This document shows, piece after piece, positions 43,291-52,183 of a stretch of DNA of 64,000 nucleotides. A model generated the notes under the pieces. The model did no database searches and was not told the DNA's origin. It saw only the letters and a list, made by a program, of their open reading frames with translations. Source of the DNA: Bacillota bacterium (GTDB taxonomy: Bacteria; Bacillota; SHA-98; UBA4971); NCBI GenBank assembly GCA_014360195.1, contig JACIXY010000014.1:1-64000 (forward strand). The letters are read 5' to 3'. The stretch's first letter is position 1; each line of letters opens with the position of its first letter. The position numbers were made by a program, and so were the translations under genes.

Positions 43291-44244
43291 CTACGCTAAA
43301 CCAGCCGTCAGTTCCTCTTCAAACTCGTGCCACAGCACGGCGATGAGATTCGGCGGCACTACGCCTCGCTCCGTAATTATGCCCCGGATGTCTCTGGCAG
43401 GAGTGATGTCGAAAAACTGGTTCACTACCGCAACGCCGTTCATGCTCCTGAAGTCACCCGGCGACACGACTTCCTCCACCGGCCGCATTTCCAGATCTAT
43501 CCGGCGGCCGTCGCGAGTTCTCGGATCGAGTTTGGCAATCTCGCTAGCGACGAAGAACGGCACCTCTGCGAGGGCACACAGCCGCGCAAGAAGCGCGGTG
43601 CCCATCTTGTTGGCCACCGAACCGTCGTAGGCAATAGTGTCTGCTCCCACAAGCACCCAGTCGGCCTTCCTGACGAATTCCCACATGGAGGCGTCGGTGA
43701 TGAAGATCACGGGGACCCCCAGCTCGGTTAGGACGTTTACGGCGTACCTGGATTCGCGGAGCGGCCTTGATTCCGTGCAGATGACCCGGAATCTCTTTCC
43801 CGCATCCCTGGCAGCACGGAACACGCTCATTATGCTACCGCTGAAGCTGTGCATCATTATAGTATCGCCGTCACCGACTAGGTTGGCACCGAAGCTGCCG
43901 ATCCGGTCCACCGCCTCCCTGGAATGACGTATGAATGCTTCTGCGCGCCGGATCACCTCCCGTGCGACTGCTTCTGCGTCGGCGCCGCTCATGGACCTCT
44001 TCACCGAGTCGACCATGAGCCTCCTGGCGTTGTAGATCGTTGCCATGGTCGGCTTCTCACGCATAAGCGCGTTTGCAACCTCTTCCAGCGCTTCTATCAA
44101 CGCAGCACCTGATGAGTACGATCCTTTTCGCGCAACCAAGAGAAAGGCGCTCGCCGCTGCGCAACCGAAGGCACTCCCACCTCGCACCTTCATTGCTTTG
44201 ACTTCTTCCATAACGTGTTCTACGGATTCATACTCGATGTCCAC
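43291..44244 (-). CDS. eIF2B/MtnA-family sugar-phosphate isomerase (ribose-1,5-bisphosphate isomerase-like)
   Basis: This 317-aa protein of the eIF-2B alpha/MtnA family has the helical N-terminal domain (EEVKAMKVRGGSAFGCAAAS) and the catalytic half. That half carries the cysteine motif VICTESRPLRESRYAV and the aspartate motif LVGADTIAYDGSVANKMGTA, matching the Cys and Asp of archaeal ribose-1,5-bisphosphate isomerase and MtnA. The CTESRP form is closer to R15Pi and the archaeal homologues than to MtnA. It should isomerise an aldose 1-phosphate-type sugar to a ketose. The GTG at 44244 is a tentative start (GGGGGG upstream); ATG at 44298 and TTG at 44265 are alternatives. It lies between PurM-like and PsuG genes. 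Confidence 0.72.
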   Translation of the reverse strand: MDIEYESVEHVMEEVKAMKVRGGSAFGCAAASAFLLVARKGSYSSGAALIEALEEVANALMREKPTMATIYNARRLMVDSVKRSMSGADAEAVAREVIRRAEAFIRHSREAVDRIGSFGANLVGDGDTIMMHSFSGSIMSVFRAARDAGKRFRVICTESRPLRESRYAVNVLTELGVPVIFITDASMWEFVRKADWVLVGADTIAYDGSVANKMGTALLARLCALAEVPFFVASEIAKLDPRTRDGRRIDLEMRPVEEVVSPGDFRSMNGVAVVNQFFDITPARDIRGIITERGVVPPNLIAVLWHEFEEELTAGLA

Positions 44245-44354
44245 CGCACGATCCCCCCGACTCAATCGTCTCCTGCTTTCTTGTCGTAGTAATGTCATAG
44301 TGGGATGATCCGCACCCCGGATAAACGGGCCCGCCTTCGCCTTTCTCACGGGTC

Positions 44355-45251
44355 TCACGGCTTCCTGTGCTGTGTCCGCGGAACAGCTGCCGCGCCGATC
44401 TCAAAGACAGGCTCCACCAGCGTCCTCCGCAATTCAGGCACATGCTCAGGTCTGAGGGTAGCTAGGACGGCCGTGCTTGCCCCTGCAGACGTATCCATAT
44501 CGATGGGCGGCGGGGGAGACGCCTCCTCCAGCTCAAGGCCGGCGTATCTTGCCAGCTCTGTAGCCTCGTACCGCACCCCCTTCGAACCTACCGGCAGGAT
44601 CTCGCGTATGTATGGTAGCCTGCTCAGGGTCATCACCGTACTCACGTGGGCTATGTCGGTATCATCCTCCTTGTATGGAGTAGTCACCCCCGACTTGGGA
44701 ATCCCCACGCACACGATTGCGTCACCCGCTGTCGTAGTGCGGAGCCGAAGGGACCGTCTGGTGGCAAGGCCGATCACCGTCACTCCGATGCCGCTTTGCA
44801 CGGTTCGGGCGTTGTCTTCGGTGCTCCCGGTCAGCTCGATATCCTGTGCCAGGCCCGCTCGCTCCAGCTCCCCGCGAATCGCTGCAATGATCTTCTTACC
44901 CGATGGTTCCATCTCGACGCATAGCGCGTCCACCACCAGAATGGGAGTCGCGCCGGACGCGATAACCTCCATCAAAGGCACTTTTACCGCGCTCCTGCCC
45001 ATTTCCGCATAGGGCTGTTTCAGAGAGTCCATGGGTTTCTCTCCGATTGAGGCGTTAGAATCGCAGGCCACAACCATGACCAGATCGCCCAGCAGGTCTA
45101 CGAGGACAAGGTCCCTCACTCTTGATACTACTGGCCTTGGGCTCTCACCGCCCTCAGCCACCCGTCTCAGGTTCAGGTAATCGTCTACCAGGCGACTCAC
45201 GGCCTCTCCAGGCGTCGGTCCAAGACCTAACAACATCAGACCCTCGTTCAC
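44355..45251 (-). CDS. PurM/AIR-synthase-related kinase, CblS (alpha-ribazole kinase)-like
   Basis: This 298-aa protein of the PurM-like ATP-grasp-free kinase fold has LVLVDLLGDLVMVVACDSNA, KVPLMEVIASGATPILVVDA and LCVEMEPSGKKIIAAIRGEL. TGSTEDNARTVQSGIGVTVI and GDAIVCVGIPKSG follow, then IREILPVGSKGVRYEATELA. These resemble CblS, which phosphorylates the 5'-hydroxyl of alpha-ribazole, a nucleoside. Here no cobalamin genes are near. The setting (nucleoside importer upstream, isomerase and PsuG downstream) suggests a kinase for a nucleoside or ribose 1-phosphate. The GTG at 45251 lies just past the permease stop; ATG at 45236 is possible. Confidence 0.65.
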   Translation of the reverse strand: MNEGLMLLGLGPTPGEAVSRLVDDYLNLRRVAEGGESPRPVVSRVRDLVLVDLLGDLVMVVACDSNASIGEKPMDSLKQPYAEMGRSAVKVPLMEVIASGATPILVVDALCVEMEPSGKKIIAAIRGELERAGLAQDIELTGSTEDNARTVQSGIGVTVIGLATRRSLRLRTTTAGDAIVCVGIPKSGVTTPYKEDDTDIAHVSTVMTLSRLPYIREILPVGSKGVRYEATELARYAGLELEEASPPPPIDMDTSAGASTAVLATLRPEHVPELRRTLVEPVFEIGAAAVPRTQHRKP

Positions 45252-45255
45252 ATCG

Positions 45256-46152
45256 TCACCCCGCAGCAACTCGCCTTCGCGTGCCGATGAACAGAAACAG
45301 CATCGTGAGCACGTACGGGCTCATGAGCACCAGTTGATTCGGCAGGCCAAAACCCTGCATCTTAACAGCAAGAGCTTCAGCGTACCCGAAGACAAGGCTT
45401 GCTGCAATCACCAGCCCGGGAACCCCATTACCGAAGAGGACCGCGGCAAGAGCGATATAGCCCTTCCCGGCGGACATATTCTCGCTGAACATAGACAGGC
45501 CGCCCAGCGGCAAAAACGTGCCTGCAGCCCCGCATAGCAACCCACACAGTAAAATCGCAAGGTAGCGGTACCTCCGGGGACTCAAACCCGCCGTCTCCAC
45601 CGCCGCGGGATTCTGGCCGAGAGCCCGGATCCTCAGGCCCATCTTAGAGTGGTAGCTGACGAAGTGGACTGCAACTGCCGTCGCTGCGGCCAGGTACACG
45701 AGCACGTTCTGGCCGCTCACGACCTGGCCCAGGTAGGGAACAGATTTTACCACAGGGATTTCCACCGAAGGGAAGCTAACGATCCTCGGGTCCAGCAGGA
45801 ATCCTCGCACCCCGAACATCAGCTCCAGCAGAATGCTGGTGGCTCCCCAGGCTCCCAGGTTCATCGCAATTCCAACAACGATCACGTCTGCGCCGAAATC
45901 CACAGTCAGCACGGCGAAGACAAGCGCAGCAACGAGCGATGCGACGATGCCCAGCATAAGGCCTGCCCACGGGCTGGAGAAATAGCAGCTGCCGACAACG
46001 GAGAAAAACGCTGAAGTTAACATCAGGCTCTCGAGCGCGATGTTGAACACGTTGGCCTGGTGAGTGAACATCCCGCCAAGGGCCGCGAAGAGGATGGGCA
46101 CCGAGAGTTTGATGCCCGATGCAAGTGTTGCCGGATCAAACAAGACTTCCAT
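45256..46152 (-). CDS. Nucleoside-type ABC transporter permease, second subunit
   Basis: This 298-aa BPD_transp_2-family membrane protein has the start FAALGGMFTHQANVFNIALE, HSKMGLRIRALGQNPAAVET in the cytoplasmic loop and a C-terminal GYIALAAVLFGNGVPGLVIA. These are the usual pattern of BmpC/NupQ/RnsD nucleoside permeases. About eight to nine hydrophobic segments are present. It overlaps the first permease gene by 17 bp and ends a few bases before the PurM-like gene, showing one polycistronic unit. Confidence 0.9.
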   Translation of the reverse strand: MEVLFDPATLASGIKLSVPILFAALGGMFTHQANVFNIALESLMLTSAFFSVVGSCYFSSPWAGLMLGIVASLVAALVFAVLTVDFGADVIVVGIAMNLGAWGATSILLELMFGVRGFLLDPRIVSFPSVEIPVVKSVPYLGQVVSGQNVLVYLAAATAVAVHFVSYHSKMGLRIRALGQNPAAVETAGLSPRRYRYLAILLCGLLCGAAGTFLPLGGLSMFSENMSAGKGYIALAAVLFGNGVPGLVIAASLVFGYAEALAVKMQGFGLPNQLVLMSPYVLTMLFLFIGTRRRVAAG

Positions 46153-47272
46153 GCGTGGTCGTCGCCCCCTTTTGGACAGGCTTGCCTCTCAAAGCCCGAC
46201 GTCTCCGCAACATCTGGCGAATAACCCCGGCATCAACAGTCAGGAAGAGAACGAACAGTGCCTGGACAACCTGAATGACAATGCGACTTACAGAGGTCAT
46301 TCGCTCCATAGAATACGCACCGTTTCTGAGGATTCCCCAGAACAGCCCGACCGGAATGATCCCGAGGGGATCGTTCTTCGCGAGTAGCGCTATGAGAACT
46401 CCGTCAAAGCCGAGGTTGATCGAGAACTGTGCTGCGAACTTGTGGTGAACACCCAGGATCTCGACCGCCCCCGCCAACCCGCCGACTAGGCCGCTCGCGA
46501 TAAACGCCAGCATACCCAGACGCCTTACGCTGACACCACCGTACGCAGCGAACGCAGGATTCCGACCGACGATGTCCAGCTCGTAACCCCAGACGGTGCG
46601 CTGGAAGAAGAAATACACGAGTATTGCCAGGAGAACGCCGATGAACAGCCCAACGTTGGCCTGGTACGGGGGAAAGAGCAGCGGCAGCCGGGCGGACTCT
46701 GCGATCTCCGGGGTGACTATCTGAAGCGGGACCACCGACCCCGAGGACGACATTATGAACACGCGCACCACGTACTCGGTCAAGAGATATGCTACGTAGT
46801 TCAACATGAGGGTGTTCACGACCTCATTGATCCCATAACGCATCCAAAGGACGGCAGGGAGAAGCGAGTACGCTGCCCCCGCGAGCGCACCCGCGCCGAG
46901 GGCGGCGATCATGTGGGCCCTACCAGGTAGCGCGACCGAGTATCCAACCAGCGCTGCTACGAACGCACCCATATACAGCTGGCCTTCAACTCCCAGGTTG
47001 AACACCCCAGCCCGGAACCCTATGGTAGTGGCCAGTCCCGCCAATATGGCCGGAGTAGCCCACCGTAGCGTTTGTGCGATAGCCGCGCGGCCGCCCAGGG
47101 CTCCCTCAAGCAGCACCTTGTATGCAAATACCGGGTCTTCTCCTTTGAAGGAGATCAAGACGCCGCCGATTGTCATACCTAGCAATAACGCAACTACGTA
47201 CTTGGCAGCCTCCGTGAGCACGGCATTCCTCATTTTCGCGGTGCGCGGATTACCGACGCTTCTATCTCCCAT
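46136..47272 (-). CDS. Nucleoside-type ABC transporter permease, first subunit
   Basis: This 378-aa BPD_transp_2 protein has ALLLGMTIGGVLISFKGEDP, the family signature TTIGFRAGVFNLGVEGQLYM and GINEVVNTLMLNYVAYLLTE. YELDIVGRNPAFAAYGGVSV is the ATPase-contact loop, as in NupP/BmpB/RnsC. It overlaps the ATPase gene by 11 bp and the next permease gene by 17 bp. With the BMP-type binding protein upstream, the substrate class is very likely nucleosides. Confidence 0.9.
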   Translation of the reverse strand: MGDRSVGNPRTAKMRNAVLTEAAKYVVALLLGMTIGGVLISFKGEDPVFAYKVLLEGALGGRAAIAQTLRWATPAILAGLATTIGFRAGVFNLGVEGQLYMGAFVAALVGYSVALPGRAHMIAALGAGALAGAAYSLLPAVLWMRYGINEVVNTLMLNYVAYLLTEYVVRVFIMSSSGSVVPLQIVTPEIAESARLPLLFPPYQANVGLFIGVLLAILVYFFFQRTVWGYELDIVGRNPAFAAYGGVSVRRLGMLAFIASGLVGGLAGAVEILGVHHKFAAQFSINLGFDGVLIALLAKNDPLGIIPVGLFWGILRNGAYSMERMTSVSRIVIQVVQALFVLFLTVDAGVIRQMLRRRRALRGKPVQKGATTTHGSLV

Positions 47273-48791
47273 CGTGAGTCCCCCTCGTCGCGCGCCCGGC
47301 CATTAGCAGGCCCAACTCTTCCTCTGTCGTTTCCGCTGGCATGCGCTCACCGACGATCTGGCCTTTATGCATCACAAGGATCCGATTGCTCAGCGCCATC
47401 ACTTCCTGCAAGTCCTGGGATACCAGTAGCACGGCGCCACCCCCCTCGGCGACTTGCAGAACCTGCCGTCTCACGAACTCTGTTGCCCCAATGTCTATAC
47501 CCCTTGTAGGATCCTCCGCGATGAGCAGCCGAGGCCCGAGAGCCAGCTCCCTGGCAACAATGGCCTTCTGGAGGTTGCCGCCCGAGAGCGTCCCCGCAGG
47601 CACGTACAACGAAGCCGTCTTGATACCAAACCGCGCGACGAGATCTGATGCAAACCTTCTCACAACGTCCAACCGCAGAAGCCCGAATCTGGAGAACTTC
47701 CTGTAGTGCTCATAGCCCATCAGGAGGTTTTTCCACAGAGCCGACTGGCGGCACGTTCCCACCCAAGCCCGGTCCTGAGGAATGTACCGCATTCCCGCCT
47801 GCCTGCGGTGCTTCACCGAAGCCTTCGTCACATCCCTTCGGCTGATGTGAATCGACCCTGAACACGTGGGTACGAGCCCCACGATAGCCTTTACCAGCTC
47901 GCTCTGTCCGTTTCCGGCAACACCGGCTATGCCCAGCACCTCTCCTGCATGCACGGTGAACGATACCTGCTTTACCACCTCGAGGCCCCTGGCATCCTTC
48001 ACTGTCATCTCCTTGACCTCCAAGACGGGGTCTCCCTGTGGCTTCCCGGGCGGAGTGAAGTTCATGAGGACGTCGCGTCCCACCATTAGTCTCGCAAGGG
48101 TGCGCTCCGTCGCGTCCGACGCGGGCAGTTCACCCACGACTCTGCCGTCACGCATCACCGATATGCGGTCCGCTACCTCGAGCACCTCTCCGAGCTTGTG
48201 TGAGATAAAGATCACCGTCTTACCGCGGCTAACCAACTCGCGGATGGCCGCAAACAGCACCCTACTTTCCTGCGGCGTTAACACCGACGTCGGCTCGTCC
48301 AGAATCAGGACGTCAGCACCTCGATACAGCGCCTTGACTATTTCCACCCTCTGCTGCATTGAAACCGGAAGCCTCTCCACCGTCTCGTCCAGGGGAACGT
48401 CCAGCTTATACGCGTTCATGAGGTCTTTGAGCACCCGGCGCGCCACGCTCCGGCTGATCATTCCGGCCCGCGAGGGCTCGAAGCCAAGTATTATGTTGTC
48501 GAGGACGGTCAGGTTGCGGACCAGCATGAACTCCTGGTGTACCATGCCGATCCCCCTGCGCATCGCCTGACGAGGGTTTTCGAACCGCACTTGCTCTCCA
48601 TCAACGAGGATCCGCCCGTCGTCAGGCTGGTACAGACCCGAAAGAATATTCATCAGGGTGCTCTTGCCGGCACCGTTCTCGCCGACGACAGCGTGTACCG
48701 TGCCGGCAGAAATAATCATGTTGACATGATCGTCTGCCAGCACTCCTGGAAACCGCTTTGTTATGTTTTCGAGCCGGATTTCCTTCTGCAA
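47262..48791 (-). CDS. Nucleoside-type ABC transporter ATP-binding protein, two cassettes
   Basis: This 509-aa tandem ATPase of the RbsA/NupO group has a first cassette with Walker A GENGAGKSTLMN, Walker B LILDEPTSVLTPQE and LPVSMQQRVEIVKAL. The second has a degenerate Walker A, GVAGNGQSELVK, with signature LSGGNLQKAIVARELAL and LLIAEDPTRGIDIGA. This asymmetry is normal for the family. The TTG at 48791 (MQKEIRLENITKRF) follows GGGAGG; the 36 upstream codons cross a hairpin and are not used. Confidence 0.92.
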   Translation of the reverse strand: MQKEIRLENITKRFPGVLADDHVNMIISAGTVHAVVGENGAGKSTLMNILSGLYQPDDGRILVDGEQVRFENPRQAMRRGIGMVHQEFMLVRNLTVLDNIILGFEPSRAGMISRSVARRVLKDLMNAYKLDVPLDETVERLPVSMQQRVEIVKALYRGADVLILDEPTSVLTPQESRVLFAAIRELVSRGKTVIFISHKLGEVLEVADRISVMRDGRVVGELPASDATERTLARLMVGRDVLMNFTPPGKPQGDPVLEVKEMTVKDARGLEVVKQVSFTVHAGEVLGIAGVAGNGQSELVKAIVGLVPTCSGSIHISRRDVTKASVKHRRQAGMRYIPQDRAWVGTCRQSALWKNLLMGYEHYRKFSRFGLLRLDVVRRFASDLVARFGIKTASLYVPAGTLSGGNLQKAIVARELALGPRLLIAEDPTRGIDIGATEFVRRQVLQVAEGGGAVLLVSQDLQEVMALSNRILVMHKGQIVGERMPAETTEEELGLLMAGRATRGTHDGR

Positions 48792-48814
48792 GCTCCGCAA
48801 GCCTCCCGATACAC

Positions 48815-48839
48815 GGGGGCGGAAGGCGGCTCCGCCCCC
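48815..48839 (-). terminator. Hairpin between binding-protein and ATPase genes
   Basis: GGGGGCGGA / TCCGCCCCC is a 9-bp perfect stem with a 7-base loop, located 63 bases after the binding-protein stop and just ahead of the ATPase ribosome binding site. No T-run is present. It is probably an attenuator or stabiliser. Confidence 0.65.
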
Positions 48840-48902
48840 ATGTGGGTGAAGACTCGTTATACTATCCTCATCACAGACCAATTTGTGGTCTTGCGTCAAC
48901 CA

Positions 48903-49892
48903 TCATTTCACGGTGCTAGGCACTTTGATGTCACCATTTCTTATCCGCTTCTCCAAGTCGAGCACCTGCGACTGGAGCTGAGGTGGAAGCTTTTTGAAGT
49001 CTCTCTCATCATAAAGGGCGGCCCCGGTCTTCGCGCCGAATACGAACATACCTGGCTCGAACGCACCGTCCAGGGCCTTCTTCGCCATAGTGTAGGTGGC
49101 ATTTCCGGCGTCTTTCAGAGCAGACCACAAAACGTGGCCTGGGGCCACATCCCCCTGCCACATGTCAACGCCGATGCCCCACTTCCCGGCCTCCGCTGCA
49201 GCCTTGAGGACGCCGAGCCCCGTCTTGTTCGCAGCGTGCATCACGACGTCTGCGCCGCTCGTAAACAGCATGCGGCCCATTTCGAGGCCCTTCGCCGGGT
49301 CTATGAAGGTTCCTGCGTAAACGGCTGTTATCTTGATACCCGGGTCGACATGGGCGACGCCGGCCTTGAACCCTGCCAGGAACTTCTCGATCACCGGGAT
49401 GTCCGCTCCACCTACGAAGCCAACGTGCTTGGTCTTCGTGGTTTTAGCAGCCACGAAACCGGCGATAAAGGATGCTTCCTGTGGCTCCATCACCACGGTC
49501 TGGACATTCGGCAGTTTGGCAGTGGTGTAACAATCCAGGATTATGAACTTCGTGTTCGGGAACTCCGGCGCCACCTCTATCGCCGCAGCAGCTAGGTCTT
49601 CCCAAAGAACCATCACCGGGTTATATCCAAGCCTCGCCATAGCACGGACCTGTTCTACATACTCCGACTTATCCAGGCTCTCGATCAGCTTGGTCTCGAC
49701 GTCGCGCTCTTTCTTCAACCGCTCGAGGCCGGAGTACACAAGTGTCGCGAAAGGATCCCCTAGAGGCTGGTTCATGATCAGCGCTATCTTCTGCTTGGGC
49801 GCCGCGGACACCCCAACTCCAACTGATGTTAGCATGAGCACGAACACAACGACCAGGGCCAGTGCAAACAGGTTCTTGTGTGTCATACGCAT
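48903..49892 (-). CDS. BMP-family nucleoside ABC transporter substrate-binding protein
   Basis: This 329-aa exported BMP/PnrA-family protein has signal peptide MTHKNLFALALVVVFVLMLT...VSA and no lipobox cysteine. QKIALIMNQPLGDPFATLVY, PNTKFIILDCYTTA, EASFIAGFVAAKTTKTKHVG and the ligand loop SGADVVMHAANKTGLGVLKA follow. BMP proteins bind purine or pyrimidine nucleosides. The ATG at 49892 has AGGAGGTG upstream. It lies 145 bp after the PfkB kinase gene, leaving room for a promoter, and leads the three membrane/ATPase genes. Confidence 0.9.
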   Translation of the reverse strand: MRMTHKNLFALALVVVFVLMLTSVGVGVSAAPKQKIALIMNQPLGDPFATLVYSGLERLKKERDVETKLIESLDKSEYVEQVRAMARLGYNPVMVLWEDLAAAAIEVAPEFPNTKFIILDCYTTAKLPNVQTVVMEPQEASFIAGFVAAKTTKTKHVGFVGGADIPVIEKFLAGFKAGVAHVDPGIKITAVYAGTFIDPAKGLEMGRMLFTSGADVVMHAANKTGLGVLKAAAEAGKWGIGVDMWQGDVAPGHVLWSALKDAGNATYTMAKKALDGAFEPGMFVFGAKTGAALYDERDFKKLPPQLQSQVLDLEKRIRNGDIKVPSTVK

Positions 49893-50037
49893 TCCAACTA
49901 ACACCTCCTGGTATGTGTGGGTGGCGCATGTGGGCTGTGCGTCAAGACACGAGGGCAGTCATCGTATCCCGTGTCCCAGCGATCACCTCCTTTTGTTCTC
50001 ACCTGTGGGCCCAGCCAAGGTGACCTTGATACGACAC

Positions 50038-51111
50038 TCACCCGGCACTGCATTCGCCCGGCACTTCCGCGCAGTTTCTACCCCGCATGAATTCGAGGAC
50101 TTGTTGAAGGGTGGGAAGGTTTCCCCTGGGGCCGACGGCCGTGACTGCAAGCGCACCCGCGGCATTGGCGAACCGCAGGGCGGTTCCGGCGTCCCATCCC
50201 CATAGCACCGCGCAGAAGAAGGCCGCGTTGAAGCAGTCACCAGCTCCGGTGGTGTCAACGACAGGTACCTTGAAGCCCGGCGACATGATCTCTTGGTCAC
50301 AGGCCAGCACGAGCGCTCCTCGGGGGCCTTTGGTGTTGACGACGAACGACGGTCCTAAACGCGCAACCCTGGCCAGCACTTCCCCTGGCGACACGCCTGT
50401 ACAAGACGCCAGCCACGAACAGGCCTCGTCGTTGAGGAACACCACGTCACACGAGGCCATGATTTGCCACGGATTCTCGAGGTACTCGAGGGCCGCCTGC
50501 TCCAGGTCAACAGCCACAAGAGTGCCGCCGGCCTTTGCTGCAGCTAGTGCTTGGGACAGCGCTTCCCTACCGACGTGCGGGGAAAGATAGAGCGCGTCCG
50601 ACTGGCGTATGAGAGTCAGGTCTTCCTCCTCAATGGCGGTGATCCCTTGGGGCCGACGTAAGCCAGCATCACGGCACTCTGGCGTGTCTCCGTCCGGAGA
50701 GCAGGCATCTGAAACCAGGTATATGACCCGTTCGCCCGAGGGCGTGAGCACGACCACCGTCCAGGCGGTCGCACTGCCTGGCACGGTCCGCACATGGCTT
50801 GTGTCGACGCCGAAGCGCCTCAGATCGTCGGTCGCAAGCGCGCCGTGGTCGTCATCGCCTGCCCGTCCCACAAGGTAGGTCCTCGCCCCGAGCCTTGACG
50901 CCGCGCACATCGCGTTCGGGACCGTCCCTCCGGCCATGCGTCCCATGAAGGTTGCTTGGACTTTTTCGCCCAGTCCCGGAAGCCTGTTGACCCTCAGGTA
51001 AACGTCCACGACGACGTCGCTCAGCCCCACGATTGACGGCGATGGGCGCTGACTCGTCCTTATCATCGGTCGCTTGTCGCTTTGAAACGACGCGCTCGGC
51101 ATGGCGGGCAC
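50038..51111 (-). CDS. PfkB-family kinase (ribokinase/pseudouridine kinase-like)
   Basis: This 357-aa PfkB-type kinase has the N-terminal substrate region IVGLSDVVVDVYLRVNRLPG, MAGGTVPNAMCAASRLGART and the C-terminal catalytic motif VPVVDTTGAGDCFNAAFFCA (Asp of GAGD). The nucleoside importer downstream and PsuG in the same operon point to a nucleoside such as pseudouridine (the PsuK role), or to ribose. GTG at 51111 or ATG at 51102 are both possible starts. It begins about 13 bp after the ADP-ribosylglycohydrolase-family gene. Confidence 0.85.
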   Translation of the reverse strand: MPAMPSASFQSDKRPMIRTSQRPSPSIVGLSDVVVDVYLRVNRLPGLGEKVQATFMGRMAGGTVPNAMCAASRLGARTYLVGRAGDDDHGALATDDLRRFGVDTSHVRTVPGSATAWTVVVLTPSGERVIYLVSDACSPDGDTPECRDAGLRRPQGITAIEEEDLTLIRQSDALYLSPHVGREALSQALAAAKAGGTLVAVDLEQAALEYLENPWQIMASCDVVFLNDEACSWLASCTGVSPGEVLARVARLGPSFVVNTKGPRGALVLACDQEIMSPGFKVPVVDTTGAGDCFNAAFFCAVLWGWDAGTALRFANAAGALAVTAVGPRGNLPTLQQVLEFMRGRNCAEVPGECSAG

Positions 51112-51124
51112 CGTCCCGTTTCAC

Positions 51125-52180
51125 TTAAGCCTGCGCAGGATGGAGCCTGATTGCCAATGAGTAGATCTCATCTGCGAGCCCTGCAATGTCAAGGTGGTTA
51201 ACCTCCTCTACCTGCCTGTAAAGGTCCGCAGGAACGCGCGATATTCCCCCGAGCGCCCCGGCCAGGGCCCCGGCCATGGTGGCGACGGTGTCGGTGTCAT
51301 CGCCGATGCTGGCTCCCGCCGCCACCGCCATGGCAGGGTCTCCGCCAGCCGCAACGAATAGCCCGACGGCCGCAGGGACGGCCTCCGCGGTGTGCAAGCC
51401 GCTGCCCACGTAGGCATGGATGCTGCGACACGCGTCTTCGATGTCACTCGACTCCAGCGCGAGTCGGACCGCAAGACGGATACGGGCCTCCACGGATGGC
51501 CCGGGAGCGACCCGCCCGACAGCGCGCCCGCGCTTCTCTCCCTCCCTCGCACCGTAGAGACACGCCCGAACCACCGAGAACACATCCGCACCGGGGGCTA
51601 GGGCGGCAGAAATGCCCGACGCGATCGCAGAGGCACCAGACATCGCGATCTGCGTCGCGTGGGTGGGCATGCAGACCGTGCAGGCATCTCTTACAGCGCT
51701 GTCCGGGTCACCAGGATGGATCAGCCCTGCAGGGGCTACCTTCATTGCGCATCCGTTTGACGTGCCTATTGTAGACAGTGTGCCACTCCGTCCAACGCTT
51801 AGAGGATCCTCCCCTGCGCGTAGCCTTTCAATAGCCTGACGCGTAGTCGGTCCGGCGAACCGGGAGAAAACCTCTGGGTCGGCGGCCCAGCGCAGCAGCG
51901 CGTCGGCCACCTGTTGAGGTGTGATGGGATCGGTACCTGCCTCGATGAACGCCCGCGCAAGCTCCAACATCTGACCCGTATCGTCGGTGATCTGCCCCGC
52001 AAGGCGCCCATGAGAAAACGGACGATCCTCGGAAGGGGCGTAGAAGCGATCCACCAGGCGGCCTCCGAACCTGTCCTTGATCTCATCGAGAGTCATCTGC
52101 TCGGTTGGGGCACCCATCGCGTCGCCTATCGCCGCAGCTACCAGCGATCCGAGTATCTTGTCCCGAACGCTCACACTCAC
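51125..52180 (-). CDS. ADP-ribosylglycohydrolase (DraG/ARH)-family protein
   Basis: This 351-aa all-helical DraG-type hydrolase has the dimagnesium-site motifs VAAAIGDAMGAPTEQM, GQITDDTGQMLELARA (Thr-Asp-Asp) and GASIGDDTDTVATMAGALAG (Asp-Asp-Thr-Asp). The family removes ADP-ribose from proteins, and related members hydrolyse other ribosyl linkages. Its place between a GntR regulator and nucleoside salvage genes suggests an N- or O-riboside hydrolase acting on small molecules rather than on nitrogenase. The GTG start lies 3 bp after the regulator's stop, so translation is probably coupled. Confidence 0.87.
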   Translation of the reverse strand: MSVSVRDKILGSLVAAAIGDAMGAPTEQMTLDEIKDRFGGRLVDRFYAPSEDRPFSHGRLAGQITDDTGQMLELARAFIEAGTDPITPQQVADALLRWAADPEVFSRFAGPTTRQAIERLRAGEDPLSVGRSGTLSTIGTSNGCAMKVAPAGLIHPGDPDSAVRDACTVCMPTHATQIAMSGASAIASGISAALAPGADVFSVVRACLYGAREGEKRGRAVGRVAPGPSVEARIRLAVRLALESSDIEDACRSIHAYVGSGLHTAEAVPAAVGLFVAAGGDPAMAVAAGASIGDDTDTVATMAGALAGALGGISRVPADLYRQVEEVNHLDIAGLADEIYSLAIRLHPAQA

Positions 52181-52183
52181 GTC

